From Albula goreensis (Eukaryota; Chordata; Actinopteri; Albuliformes; Albulidae): 64,000 nt of DNA. Shown here piece by piece: positions 24,755 through 35,321 of this stretch. The first letter of the stretch is position 1; every line of letters starts with the position of its first letter. The DNA lies in the NCBI GenBank assembly GCA_022829145.1, contig CM040747.1, positions 35,790,052 through 35,854,051 of the forward strand, written 5' to 3'. The position numbers and the translations under genes were made by a program. The notes beneath the pieces were generated by a model that was given only the letters and a program-made list of their open reading frames with translations, did no database searches and was not told the origin of the DNA.

Positions 24755-25165
24755 AGGCCTTGCTGCTGTGTGTGTAAGCGTGTGTTTAGACACTGAGTTC
24801 GCTCTGCTCTGTGCTGGTTCAGGCCTTGCTGTTGTGAGTGTGTAAGTGTGTGTTTAGACACTGAGTTTGCTCTGCTCTGTGCTGGTTCAGGCCTTGCTGT
24901 TGTGAATGTGTAAGCTTGTGTGTTTAGACACTGAGTTTGCTCTGCTCTGTGCTGGTTCAGGCCTTGCTGTTGTGAGTGTGTAAGCATGTGTGTTTAGACA
25001 CTGAGTTTGCTCTGCTCTGTGCTGGTTCAGGCCTTGCTGTTGTGAGTGTGTAAGCATGTGTGTTTAGACACTGGGTTTTCTTAGCTCTTTGCTGGTTCAG
25101 GCCTTGCTGTTGTGAGTGTGTAAGTGTGTGTGTTTAGACACTGAGTTTGTTCTGCTCTGCAGGCC
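24755..25165. repeat. 70-bp minisatellite, about six units
   Basis: The word TTTAGACACTGAG recurs at 24785, 24853, 24923, 24993, 25063 and 25133, a spacing of 68 and then 70 bp. Each unit also holds CTGCTCTGTGCTGGTTCAGG and GCCTTGCTGTTGTGAGTGTG. Units are nearly identical, indicating recent expansion. A minus-strand open frame across the array is a product of the repetition. Confidence 0.93.
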
Positions 25166-25169
25166 TCTG

Positions 25170-26350
25170 CTCTGTCCAGCAGGCCTGGAGCATGGCAGAC
25201 TGTGAGAGTGACCCACTCTGTCTGCTCAGCCACCCTACACTATAAAAAACACACAAATGGGAAACATCTGGATGCCATTTAGATGTCACACGGTTCCCCC
25301 TAACCCCTGGAGAGCAAACCCTCTCTGAATGACCCTGTGAGTTCTGACAAGAGGGAAAGTCCAGCTCAGCCCAGCCCAGCTTCATTACAGATAGAGAATC
25401 AAGTCAGGTCTCAGTAACAGGTACTCACAGAATCAATATGATCACAATAAAATAACATTTTACACAGCTAAACACAGCTAAACACAGCGGACTAAGAGTC
25501 ACAACAGCCCAGCAGTTTGTCCATCAGAGAGATGTCTTTTCATCACCCGTGCTTCCAACTCAAATATTTACCATGTGGAGCAGATCAGCACTTCACACAA
25601 AACATAAACACCATTTCCTCTGTTTGCAGATCTGTAGCATGGGGGATAAAGATCTCCAATTTGTCCAAAAGTCACCCAGGACATTATGTGCTTTAAGCAC
25701 ATGATCATCTTGTTATATTGCACTGATATTGGAGGCCTTTTGGCACAAGAGGAAAAGTAACCCTGACGATTTAAGCTCTTACATTTTTATCTTGAAAGAA
25801 AGCAGAACACAGATCAATTGTGCATGCAAAAACAATCGTTCAGATTCTTTGAATGGATCCCTTTGAAGATGCTGTAATATTATCTCTCCATAGTGATTGC
25901 TATAATTTGCATGCAGTTATCTGACTCAGAGTATTCTTTCAATTTGTATTTATACACAACCAGAGTGAGTCATTTTGTCTACATTTGTGTGTGGTTTCCC
26001 AATAAAGACATCTAGCCATGCAAGGCAAGCTGTTCTGCTCCTGGCTGGGTCTGTCTGCTGGTGAACTGCACTGAGCATTTCCATGACTGGTGAGTAGGAG
26101 GAGTCTGCTCTGTTCTTTTCTGCTCATTCTTTTCTGCCTTTTCGTGGGAGCAATGTCCTCTCATTAGGCCAGTGTTTCAGACACAGACAAGCTCTTGATT
26201 GGCTGGATTTCGCTGCACTGCTCGCCCTTCTGCACTTCTCCTCTCACTCCACTTTTCATTATAAGTCAGTGTTAAAACTCCTTGGTCCCTACAAAGCATT
26301 AGGCATGGTGGTAGAAAAAAGGCCGAACAAACTCAAGTTGAAAAACTGAA
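25170..26350. other. low-repeat non-coding stretch, possible conserved elements
   Basis: No gene is recognised. 25620-25960 is unique, AT-rich sequence with a near-palindrome ATGTGCTTTAAGCACAT at about 25685 and several ATTTGCAT-like octamer words (about 25905). It could be a conserved non-coding element; this is inference only. Confidence 0.3.
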
Positions 26351-26351
26351 T

Positions 26352-27420
26352 GAAGACTAATGAGAAAAGACCAAAGTTTCTTCTCCAGGGTCTCCTACAA
26401 GGCGAAGCCCCAGAAATGAAAATGCACAATGCTTTCAAGAGTAAGAATCAAGGGCTGTTCAGCTGGGGGAAATAGGCTACATCAAGAGGGTTTCATTTTT
26501 ACATAGGAGAAAGGGGCCAATGTTTCTTTTGATGAGGATTTTGTGGGTTTCTCTTTGTGTGTCATTGTATTGTGCTAAAATCACCCTGTGAATATTTTTT
26601 CTAATATTATTTTGCCACTTATGTCACATTCATGTAGAAAACCCACTGTCCCACTCTTGTCGAAGAAGAGGATGTTAAGTATTTTTAGTCTCTGTTTTAA
26701 TCTGCCATTACACATTTTTTTTTAATTACAGGGACAGCAGAATCAAAGACACTGGCATTTTGAATGTTGTTTTAATGGGTGTGTCTTCACTCCAGTAACC
26801 CAACGGTGCATTTCTTAGGTGCAGTATGTCCAATGTAGAATTCCCTGTAATTTTCCAACCAGAAATACAACTCCTGAGATCCTTCTCACATTTTTGCTGT
26901 GATCGGTTAAGTTCTGTGGGAACTGGGAATCACTGTATTCATTGTTGGCTTGAAAAAGAGAGACTCCCAGCACTCCTGACCCTCCCAGGTGTTTTCCTGA
27001 ACATGAGTGACCTCTGCTTACATCTCCACAGCCCCCTCTCCCCCTTCCCCATCCCTGGCCTGGTGGGAGGAGGCAGCACCATGTCTGACCAGCAGCAGGA
27101 AGCTCAGCTGACCTGCCAGCCACCCCAGCCCCATGAGAGACCATCGCCACCTGCTGGAGCCCAGTGCACACTGCCCTGCCCATGTGAACATCAGCACTGC
27201 ACCCTGTTGGCCACACTAAAATCTTTATTAAACTTTTTTTTCTCATGTGAAACTTGCATGAGAACTAATGAGAAAGGAACAGAGTGGGTTCTCCAGGGCC
27301 TTCTACAGATGAAGCCCCAGAAATGAAATGCACAATGCTTTCAAGAAAGGGAATCAAGAGCTGTTCAGCTGGAGGAAGTAGGCTGCATCAAGAGGGTTTC
27401 ATTTTTACACAGGAAAAAGT
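26352..27420. repeat. pair of 160-bp direct repeats about 0.9 kb apart
   Basis: 26352-26513 and 27260-27420 align end to end with roughly 85 % identity. Shared blocks include AGCCCCAGAAATGAAA, TGCACAATGCTTTCAAGA, GGCTGTTCAGCTGG/GAGCTGTTCAGCTGG and CATCAAGAGGGTTTCATTTT. The 0.75 kb between them is unique. A 166-codon frame spans part of the region but is not exon-like. The repeat may be a dispersed family or a local duplication. Confidence 0.75.
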
Positions 27421-27499
27421 TGCCAGTTGGCAAAATAATTCAGGACATATATTCAGATATACATACATATTTGGGGTAGGCCTGAAGTATAAATGTAGT

Positions 27500-27700
27500 G
27501 TAGCAGCAAGAGATCTGGGCTTGTAATGTCGAGGGTGTTGGTTCAATTCCTGTGACTGTTGTTTTATCCTTGAGCAAGCTATTTGTCCTGAAATGTTTCA
27601 GGAAATGTCCAGCTGTAAAGATTGTGTGCTTTATAATGTATGCATGTTTATTGTGTGCTTTAATGTAAAGTTGTTTTGGCCAAAATGTAATGTAAAAAAT
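27500..27700 (+). repeat. tRNA-headed SINE fragment
   Basis: A tRNA-like head (GTAGCAGCAAGAGATCTGGGC and the B-box GGTTCAATTCC at about 27540) is followed by a CCTTGAGCAAGCTATTTGTC block and CCAGCTGTAAAG. The layout matches the fragment at 3300-3445. The tail ends around TTGGCCAAAATGTAATGTAA. Confidence 0.7.
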
Positions 27701-27704
27701 GTAA

Positions 27705-30700
27705 ATACAAGCAGACAGCCTTGCAGGTATGCAGAACCAGCATGAGTGAGCAGCAGTGTCACCCCCTGCTGGCTGTAGCAGGTCACACTATGTGCAGGCA
27801 GAGAGCCCCAGGGTTGAAGCTGGCCAGATGACACTGAGCAGGCAGGCTTAAAGGAAGAGGTCAGCAGGTGAGCACAAGATGCACTGGCTCCTTACCCAGT
27901 GAGCTGCTCACACACACTGCATTGTGTTTGAGCTGTGGGGGGAGGGATGGGGGAGCAGACACGTTTGTGATTTGTCCTTTATGCAGTGTGCTGGTGGAGG
28001 AGTCCTGCTGCACTGCACGCATGCCTCAGTCTCCTCTGTCCTCTGCTCCATCCAGAGAGGGCCAGTCTGGAGAGAGGGGGGCTAAAACTAAACTTGGCGA
28101 AGTGACATTGGCTGGTTAGTGCATGTGTTATGACTTCATTTGATGACGTTTTTGTTTGACTAGAGTGTTCACCTAGGGCTTTTTGGGAAGTTGTGTGCAG
28201 GCCAGAATTTCTTGTTGGCTTGTTGAACTTTCTCAAAGAACTCCACATTGATTGGTCAACTTAGTAGCTGATGGTAAAGTCCAAGATATTTATTGGACCT
28301 CGTTGGTGGGGAGGGTTTTGCACAAAATAGGAAGTTCAACTAGCAGAGCACAAGATTTATAAATGGAGTCAAATTGTGTACAAGATACTCATATCATAAA
28401 GCTAGCCAGCTGACATTCAAAAGTAAATGTATTTTCTTGTCCATTTTAAGCCTTTGCCTGACCAGCATCATGAACTCCCCCTCCATTTTTCTTTCTGATT
28501 AGTGGCCACAAGTACCATCTTCCCTGCCTGCATCTCTTTATTTCTTGTAGTTGTGCCATTGCCAAAATAAGCAGATCATCAATCTTGGGAGAAAGCAAAA
28601 TTAATTCATCTAATGCTGACCTGATGTTGAGTAAACAAACTCTTTGTGCAATCTGCAACTCAATGGCCTAAATGGCCATTGGCTGGAGTGTAGTGAGGCC
28701 AGTCTGGAAAGCCTTTGCTAGCTGAGTCCTCAGCACGCGACATCAGGAAAAGCTAATAAATGCTCATTGTATATATGATTAATGGCTTACGTTCCCTTTA
28801 ATACCGATGAGAATTAAATTAAATTGGCAGTTCTAGATTGTCTTCTCTTTTTCTCAGCCTCATTTTATTTTCATTTTTATGCTTATAATTTCATGCAGTT
28901 GATATCATTGGTGGCAAGAGCCTTTATAAGCCAAGTGTAACTGCTACGTCTGCTATCATGTATCATGATGAAAAGGTGTGATTGTTTTCTTTGTGGACTT
29001 GTGCCCTGGTCACAGCAGTGCTCTGCCTTGCTGCTGTATCAGTTACCCTGCCAGCAGTGCTGGAACTCAGACAACCTGAACTAATCAAATCTCAAGCCCC
29101 TGTCAATGTACTGCCCAAGAGCAGCACTTAATGGAGCTGCAAGCACCATTCCAGGGACATGCTATTATACCAGATGAGCCAATCAAATGCCCTCTCAGAG
29201 TTTTTCTGACACCAACCAGATATCAAATGTAGGCAAGGAGAGTTAACAAAGCTATGCAGGTGCTGTGTCAGAGACTGCTAACAGAGTCCCAGCTAATTAA
29301 TCATCTTCCACGAGAACAAACAAGCTCCTCCTCTATCCCCTGATTGACAGGTTTGTATAGAGGGGAAAGGGCTCCCAAATCCCACAATGCAGTGCTTTTT
29401 TGGTGTAGATGGTTTCCCCAAACTTCTCAGCACCTCATTAAGCCAACATCAGCCTCTCATCAACCCCCACTGTCCCCCGCACAGCTCACTGTGAAAAGTC
29501 AGGCCCCCTCTTTTCATCTGTGAGAAATTCCATCTGCTTCATCCCCTGACCCCGGAACAGATCTGTTTGCATAGTGCCATGTTTCATTTGAATATCAAAG
29601 CCCTCAGAGAAGGTGGCCAGACATCCTAAATCCCATTTTTTAGGCTTCTTTCAGGGATTGTGACAGCTAATGTGTCTACAATGAAGGGAGAGAAGCACAA
29701 ACTCAATGAACGCTTTGTCAGTGGGCCGACCCCAGTCACATTTTTCTCCTTTCATGAAATGATTAAAAGAAAGGGACGTCTGCATTTCACAACACAGTCC
29801 TCTCTAAATTCACATTTTTTTAAAAAAAAATAGATGTTAGGTTAAATGCTTTGCAGCTGTAACTGCACTCAGAACAGACAGAGTTCACATGGATCCTCCA
29901 GTAACTACTCTGTGGGGCTGGACCTCCTCACAGCCCACAGGAATCACAGCTAATTATGAAGGAACACTTTGAGAAGAGGCTTAAAAGACAGTAAGGTAAT
30001 ATTTCACATACTGATAAGTCTTCCTCCTTTGTAAGAAATTGTACTCTCAATGCCTGCTTACTCAGTTAAAGAAAGGCTAACACTCTGAGTGGAATCTGTT
30101 CAGCAGTCGCAGCAGTTCAGCTGAAATTGTCTTTATGGTTTTGACGTCCAGGCCCAAGTCTTCCATCTCCTCCACCTCCACCAAGTGGGTTTCTCTTTTC
30201 ACCATGCCTCAAGGCTTTGTTGCCAAGAGGCTCCATTTCTCCATCAGTATTATGGAATGTTTCTCTAACAGGGATGGGGAAGGACAAGGTCACTCATTTG
30301 CACCCCAGCCTAAGAATTTACTCTTCCTTTTTTGGCATTTTGACAAAAACCCTGTAAATCATACTACAAGGTCTTCAATTTAAAAGAGTATACATATCTC
30401 TTCAGGGTGTGTTAACTACTGGCCTTGTTGAAAGCATAAAATAAATTAACCTGGAGAAAAAATGTTTTGAATAACTGTTTCACAGAACACATGGAAAATG
30501 AAAAAGAAACTAAAAGAGAGGAAAAAAAAACTAGTAGTTGAGTGGTTTGTAAACTTCAGCATGGATTTACACACAGGTATTTGAACCAAAGAACAGACCT
30601 TGTTAACAGCTATTTATTTTCTTTATTTCGTAAGCAGTTTTTACGAAGGATAATCAATGTTTAATTGTTCTTGTCACCTACAAAAGCACAGAAAGAAAGA

Positions 30701-31310
30701 AAGTGACTTATGTAACAACTTGTACTTGAAAAGGGTGCTGGTCTGTGTGAGAGTACATGGAGTTCAGTTCAGTCTGGGCTTGAATGAGTGGGACACATTA
30801 AATCACACCCCCAGTTAGGGCCAAGCCTCTGCAGGGGGTCACACAGTTACCAGCAAACACTGACCTGAAAATCTCAGCCTCTTTACTTAAGCAGTGGGGT
30901 CAGAGAAAATGAAAACAAAACCACTTCAGTCTTAGCAACAGTCATGGTCACATTTTTTTTCAAACTGGCAAATTTCTGTCCCTCTTTTTTATTTTTTTAT
31001 AAAACTCTTCCGGCCCTTCTTCATTTTTTTAAAGTCTTTCTCCTGTGCACCATTTTGCTGCCCTCTGCTTCCACTAATGAGCTTACACTAAATACCAAGC
31101 AAGAAAACCCAGCAGAAATTCAACAGTTTCCATCATTTAAAAAAATCCTTCTATTTTTGCAGCCAAGCTGGGACGTGTTCCTGAGTCTCCCTTCTCACCA
31201 CTTAAGCCCCCCGCTTCAGCCCTGACCCAGAGCAGTAAAACATTACCCATGGGCCCTGCTACTGACAACAGATCCCTGCATTGCAAGAACCAAATGTTGC
31301 AAAAGAGTCA
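27705..31310. other. long low-repeat non-coding stretch
   Basis: No gene is recognised in 3.6 kb. 28680-29990 is notably free of tandem and interspersed repeats. It contains a perfect PBX/MEIS-type site TGATTGACAG at 29341-29350, ATTAAT/TTAATTA cores, and the AT-rich word CATTTGAATATCAAAG at about 29586. Poly-T and poly-A patches occur at 29814-29830 and 30950-31040. Confidence 0.35.
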
Positions 31311-31315
31311 TCATC

Positions 31316-31390
31316 TGAAGCAGTGTGATTGGTTCACATCTGAGGCCGTGTGATTGGTTCTCATTTGAGGCTGTGTGATTGGTTCACTCA
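31316..31390. repeat. three tandem 25-bp units, each with an inverted CCAAT box
   Basis: Units start at 31316, 31341 and 31366. Each contains GTGTGATTGGTTC, whose complement carries CCAATCACA, the core bound by NF-Y. The spacing is exactly 25 bp. No gene start is recognised nearby. Confidence 0.85.
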
Positions 31391-32725
31391 CAGACAGAGC
31401 AGAAGAGAGAACATTTTATCAAGGGTTAAATCCCAAAATGAGACCTAATCACAGTTTGCACAACACACCCAGGAATACAGACTTAAGGGTTTTGTAAACA
31501 ATATCTTTGTTTTCGAAAATTTGAAAAGCATTTCTGTGGAACATCTTTGGGGCACACTCCTCGGGACTTAAGGAAACCAAGGGCATACATTCCAGAATAT
31601 TAAGAAACTTGAGGTACATGTTTGGAACATTAGAAAACTCAGGGCACACACTCAGGAAAAACAGGAAACTTGAGGTACACAGTGTCAAACAGTTGAAAAC
31701 TTGGGTTACACACTCTGTAGATTTTCCTGATTTCTTGGGAACCCTCGCAATCTTACCTTTTACAATGTCTTGCCTGCGATTTTCTGAATTAATGTTATAC
31801 AGTGACTTTCAGGGGCAATGCGCATGTGGTGATGCATTGTGAAAGCCAACTTACTGGGCCAGTGGCTGCAATGTCATTCAAATGAGTGGTCATATTAAAC
31901 ACAATGCTATATCTAATGGTATACCCCTTCTAATAGTTATTTTTTGGTTGTAGAAATGTGGCTGTTGCTTATACCCTTTGTTTGCCTTGAACTTTTCTCA
32001 GCTTACTGTAAAGTAAGGCATAAATGTAAATATATGACCTTATTGAGGCTGCTCATTTGACAGCAGTGTGCTCAACTTGGCCTGACTGCGGCCCTTTCCC
32101 TGTGATTACATCACACCCAGAACCAGCCTCTGACACAAATCATCTCAACCACCACTAGTATGTCACACCCATCTCACCGAGACACAGCTGCCCTTTCTGC
32201 AGTATTCACTGCACCTCTGCTCAACTCCAAACCTGCCCCTAAATCCACACCATTTACACTGGCACTCACACTCACAATACTGGTTATTTCAAGGCCTACC
32301 CTAATATACTTGATTAAATATCAGGAGAGGGAGTAGGAACTGAGGGAGTCAGTGAGTCTGAATACCTATGTATTGGCTACAAAAGAATATGACGGGTGCC
32401 AGCCAAAACATCCTGTAATGGTAGTTGCTATGTGTCTGTACACATTGCGTCACGTGGGATTAGGCTTGTCATAACCCAATAAGGTGGAAAGAGACAGAGG
32501 AGTCGCTCTGCACATGGGTTTATATTACCCATAATGCATGTTCCTTTCATGTTTCATTTTAGTGAAGGTAGGCAGAAGAATTTTATTCCATCAACCATCT
32601 TTTAATATCCAGTGTCTAGGTCCCAGGAGAGTATCTAAAGGGCTGTATGGAAGTCTGGATTCAGCTGAAGTGCAGAAAGAGCAAATCTGAGTCTTCTACA
32701 GCACTGTGTTCCTATCACTGAACTG
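31391..32725. other. non-coding stretch with a diverged repeat of about 35 bp
   Basis: Between about 31550 and 31725, loosely repeated units contain AAACTTGAGGTACA, AACTCAGGGCACAC and ACTTGGGTTACAC. The rest shows no recognised gene or element. Confidence 0.45.
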
Positions 32726-32727
32726 GA

Positions 32728-33172
32728 GGAACAGTGCCCCCTACTGGCTCACCAACAATCTCTTCCAGCAACAATGTATACCCAATGAGATCTCCCATTA
32801 GATTACTAACAAATCCAAAACTCTGCTGAGCATCAGTGCTTACTGAGCCCATACCTGCTCACTGTCAGTGCTAACCAAGCCCATACCTGCTCAGTGTAAG
32901 TGGTATCCTAACCCATGCCTGCTCACTATCAGCGCTAACTAAGCCAACATCTACTCACTGTCAGTGCTAACTGAGCTCATACCTGTTCACTGTAAGTGCT
33001 AACCAAGCCCACGCCTGCTCACTGTCAGCGCTAACCAAGCCCTCACCTGCTCATTATCAGTGCTAACTAAGCCCATACCTGCTCATTATCAGTGTTAACT
33101 AAGCCCATACCTGCTCATTATCAGTGCTAACTAAGCCCATACCTGCTCACTATCAGTGTTATCCAAGCCAAT
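32728..33172. repeat. 5S-like repeat end followed by a 32-bp minisatellite
   Basis: 32728-32815 reads CCCCCTACTGGCTCAC and GAGATCTCCCATTAGATTAC. The same arrangement flanks the array at 4300-4385 and resembles the antisense of the 5S rRNA 3' half. It is followed by about ten units of 32 bp (GCTAACTAAGCCCATACCTG and CTCATTATCAGT) to about 33172. Confidence 0.75.
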
Positions 33173-33174
33173 GC

Positions 33175-34890
33175 CGTGCTTTACCCATTTGGCCTTTAGC
33201 ACATGTTGGTATGGCTGCCTTGGTATGCCTTGCCCCTTTCCCTGTGATTGTGAAACATACAGCCACATTTTCACACAGAAACCCTGAACTCTGATCCAAC
33301 GACTAAAGCATACTCCTCCTGACCCCTCTCTCACACCAACACGCCTGTCTGCTGCCCTTGTGATCTTAGAGATAACAGAGCAATCATTTCTCTTTACCTT
33401 TAACCTCCTCCCCAAAGCTGTCTTCAGACACACAGGGACATCACACAGTGTATAATTATAGTAACAAAGTACCTGTCTATGGATATTTAAATATTGCAAT
33501 CAACACTGTGGTTTCAGAGAGTTCATGGTTATGTAAGGAGTTTTAGGAACACTGTAATAAGAGTTACTGCACTCACAAAAGTCAGGTAGGGGGTACATTC
33601 AAAATGTACTCTTTTATAGTAAGGGACAGACATAGGATGGGGCAGTATTTCCTACCCTTGTAGGAAGAGAATCTGACCAACCACTTTGAAATTTGGATTT
33701 ACCTGCTGTAAATATATCCAAACCTAATGCCTGGTACAAACTGCAGTAAATATCAGGTAACATTGCAGCAATCATATAGTGATACATACATTTATACACA
33801 CACCTAGTCATTTTGCAGTGAGCACTGTGTACTTATTCTTGTGATTTCTTTATGTCACAAAGCGTTTATACAGGGTCACAAATTCAAATGAAATGACACA
33901 AATTTTTGAATGAAACAAATCTTTGTTAAGTGCATAATTAATCTTACTGTGGATATAATCATGAATGTTACTCACCTTCTTCATAAATTATTACTGTGAC
34001 ATTGATCACTTCAAATAAAGTGACATAAACTGATTTCATTTACCCCTTTATTGAGTGTAAAATAAGTTCAATTCCAGTGTGGACATTCACAACTTATTTC
34101 TATGAATGTAAAATAGGTGTAACAAGCATGTGTGTCAATTCCATTTCAATTCAAGAAATACAGTACATTAAGTGAAAAATGTTCCGCAATGTTGTAGTAA
34201 TTATTTAAATTAATTTTAATTCAATTTCTGAAATGAAATGGAGCTGGCTTTAACTCTAATTATGACTTTCACATATGCTAATCTCTATTTATTGTCTGTA
34301 CTCCTGTAGGTTAATGCTACTTCCAGATTCATCAATATAAAAACACAGCTAATGCTGACTTGTTGTTGTGAGGTATTGTTCTGATTTTTACAATCTGGAT
34401 CCTGACTCTCAGTCACTACGTTTATGTACTTGAGGCTTCAAAACAACAGCAGTGAGTATTTGTGTAATTGATTACATGATTTTAAATGTCAGTTATTGCA
34501 TGATGTTTCTGTCATTACCTTTGCCTTTGTCCCTGAGCCATGCAAGTGAATGTGTGCTATGGAGTAGCACTGGAGTGAGTGCAACCAAGGGCTGTCGTTG
34601 TGACATAAAAGAACAACCACCATTAGGTAACGGTGATAGTATTTGAAAGAATCACATTGTACACATATTTCCTGGAACATCTGAGATTGAAAACATGCTT
34701 TTGTTACATTAAATATATAATTACCATTATGACAATAAATTGTCATTATAATCTAAATGGACAGTGGAATTATTCCCATCTAAACTAAATTTTTGAGTTG
34801 TTACATTATCGGTTAAATTTTTTTCATTGTTCATGACTTTTTAACTTGTTGGAAACCTGGTAATAATTGCTGGATAATACAATATTTTTT
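33175..34890. other. AT-rich non-coding stretch downstream of rsph9
   Basis: No gene is recognised. This is the 3' flank of the minus-strand rsph9. I did not find an AATAAA signal in minus-strand sense within the first few hundred bases after the stop, so the transcript end cannot be placed. Confidence 0.4.
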
Positions 34891-34891
34891 C

Positions 34892-35036
34892 ATGTCCCCT
34901 AAAGCATAAAGGGCAGATCCATGTCTCCTACAACATAAAGGATAGATCTATGTCCCCTTCAACATGAAGGGCAGAACCATGTCCCTTACAGGGAGAAGGG
35001 CAGATCCATGTCCCTTACAGCATGAAGGGCAGATCC
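34892..35036 (-). repeat. 29-bp minisatellite, five units, beginning inside the rsph9 stop region
   Basis: Five tandem units of exactly 29 bp. The gene-proximal unit (35036-35008) contains the last coding codons and TAA stop of rsph9; the other four lie in the presumed 3' UTR. In transcript sense each unit has GGATCTGCCCTT followed by an ATG-rich part and AGGGACAT. The units differ from each other at a few positions. Confidence 0.95.
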
Positions 35037-35227
35037 AGATTCTTGATTCCATCCCCCATGTAGATGTATCCATGCTGAGGGGTGGAGGGGATGTGGAAGA
35101 ATGTCAGACCCAGCCAGAGCAGACTGCGCAACACACAAACCCTGCTACCCTCCAGCTGAACACTCCAGCAGCCTGCAATGAGAGAGAGCAGTGAGACACT
35201 CACACTCGCACCTATGCACACACATTA

Positions 35228-35321
<94 letters not shown>

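Noticed and set aside
26826-27326. 166-codon plus-strand frame
   Set aside because: It overlaps a direct-repeat copy, has a biased Pro/Ser composition and no recognised domain or splice context.
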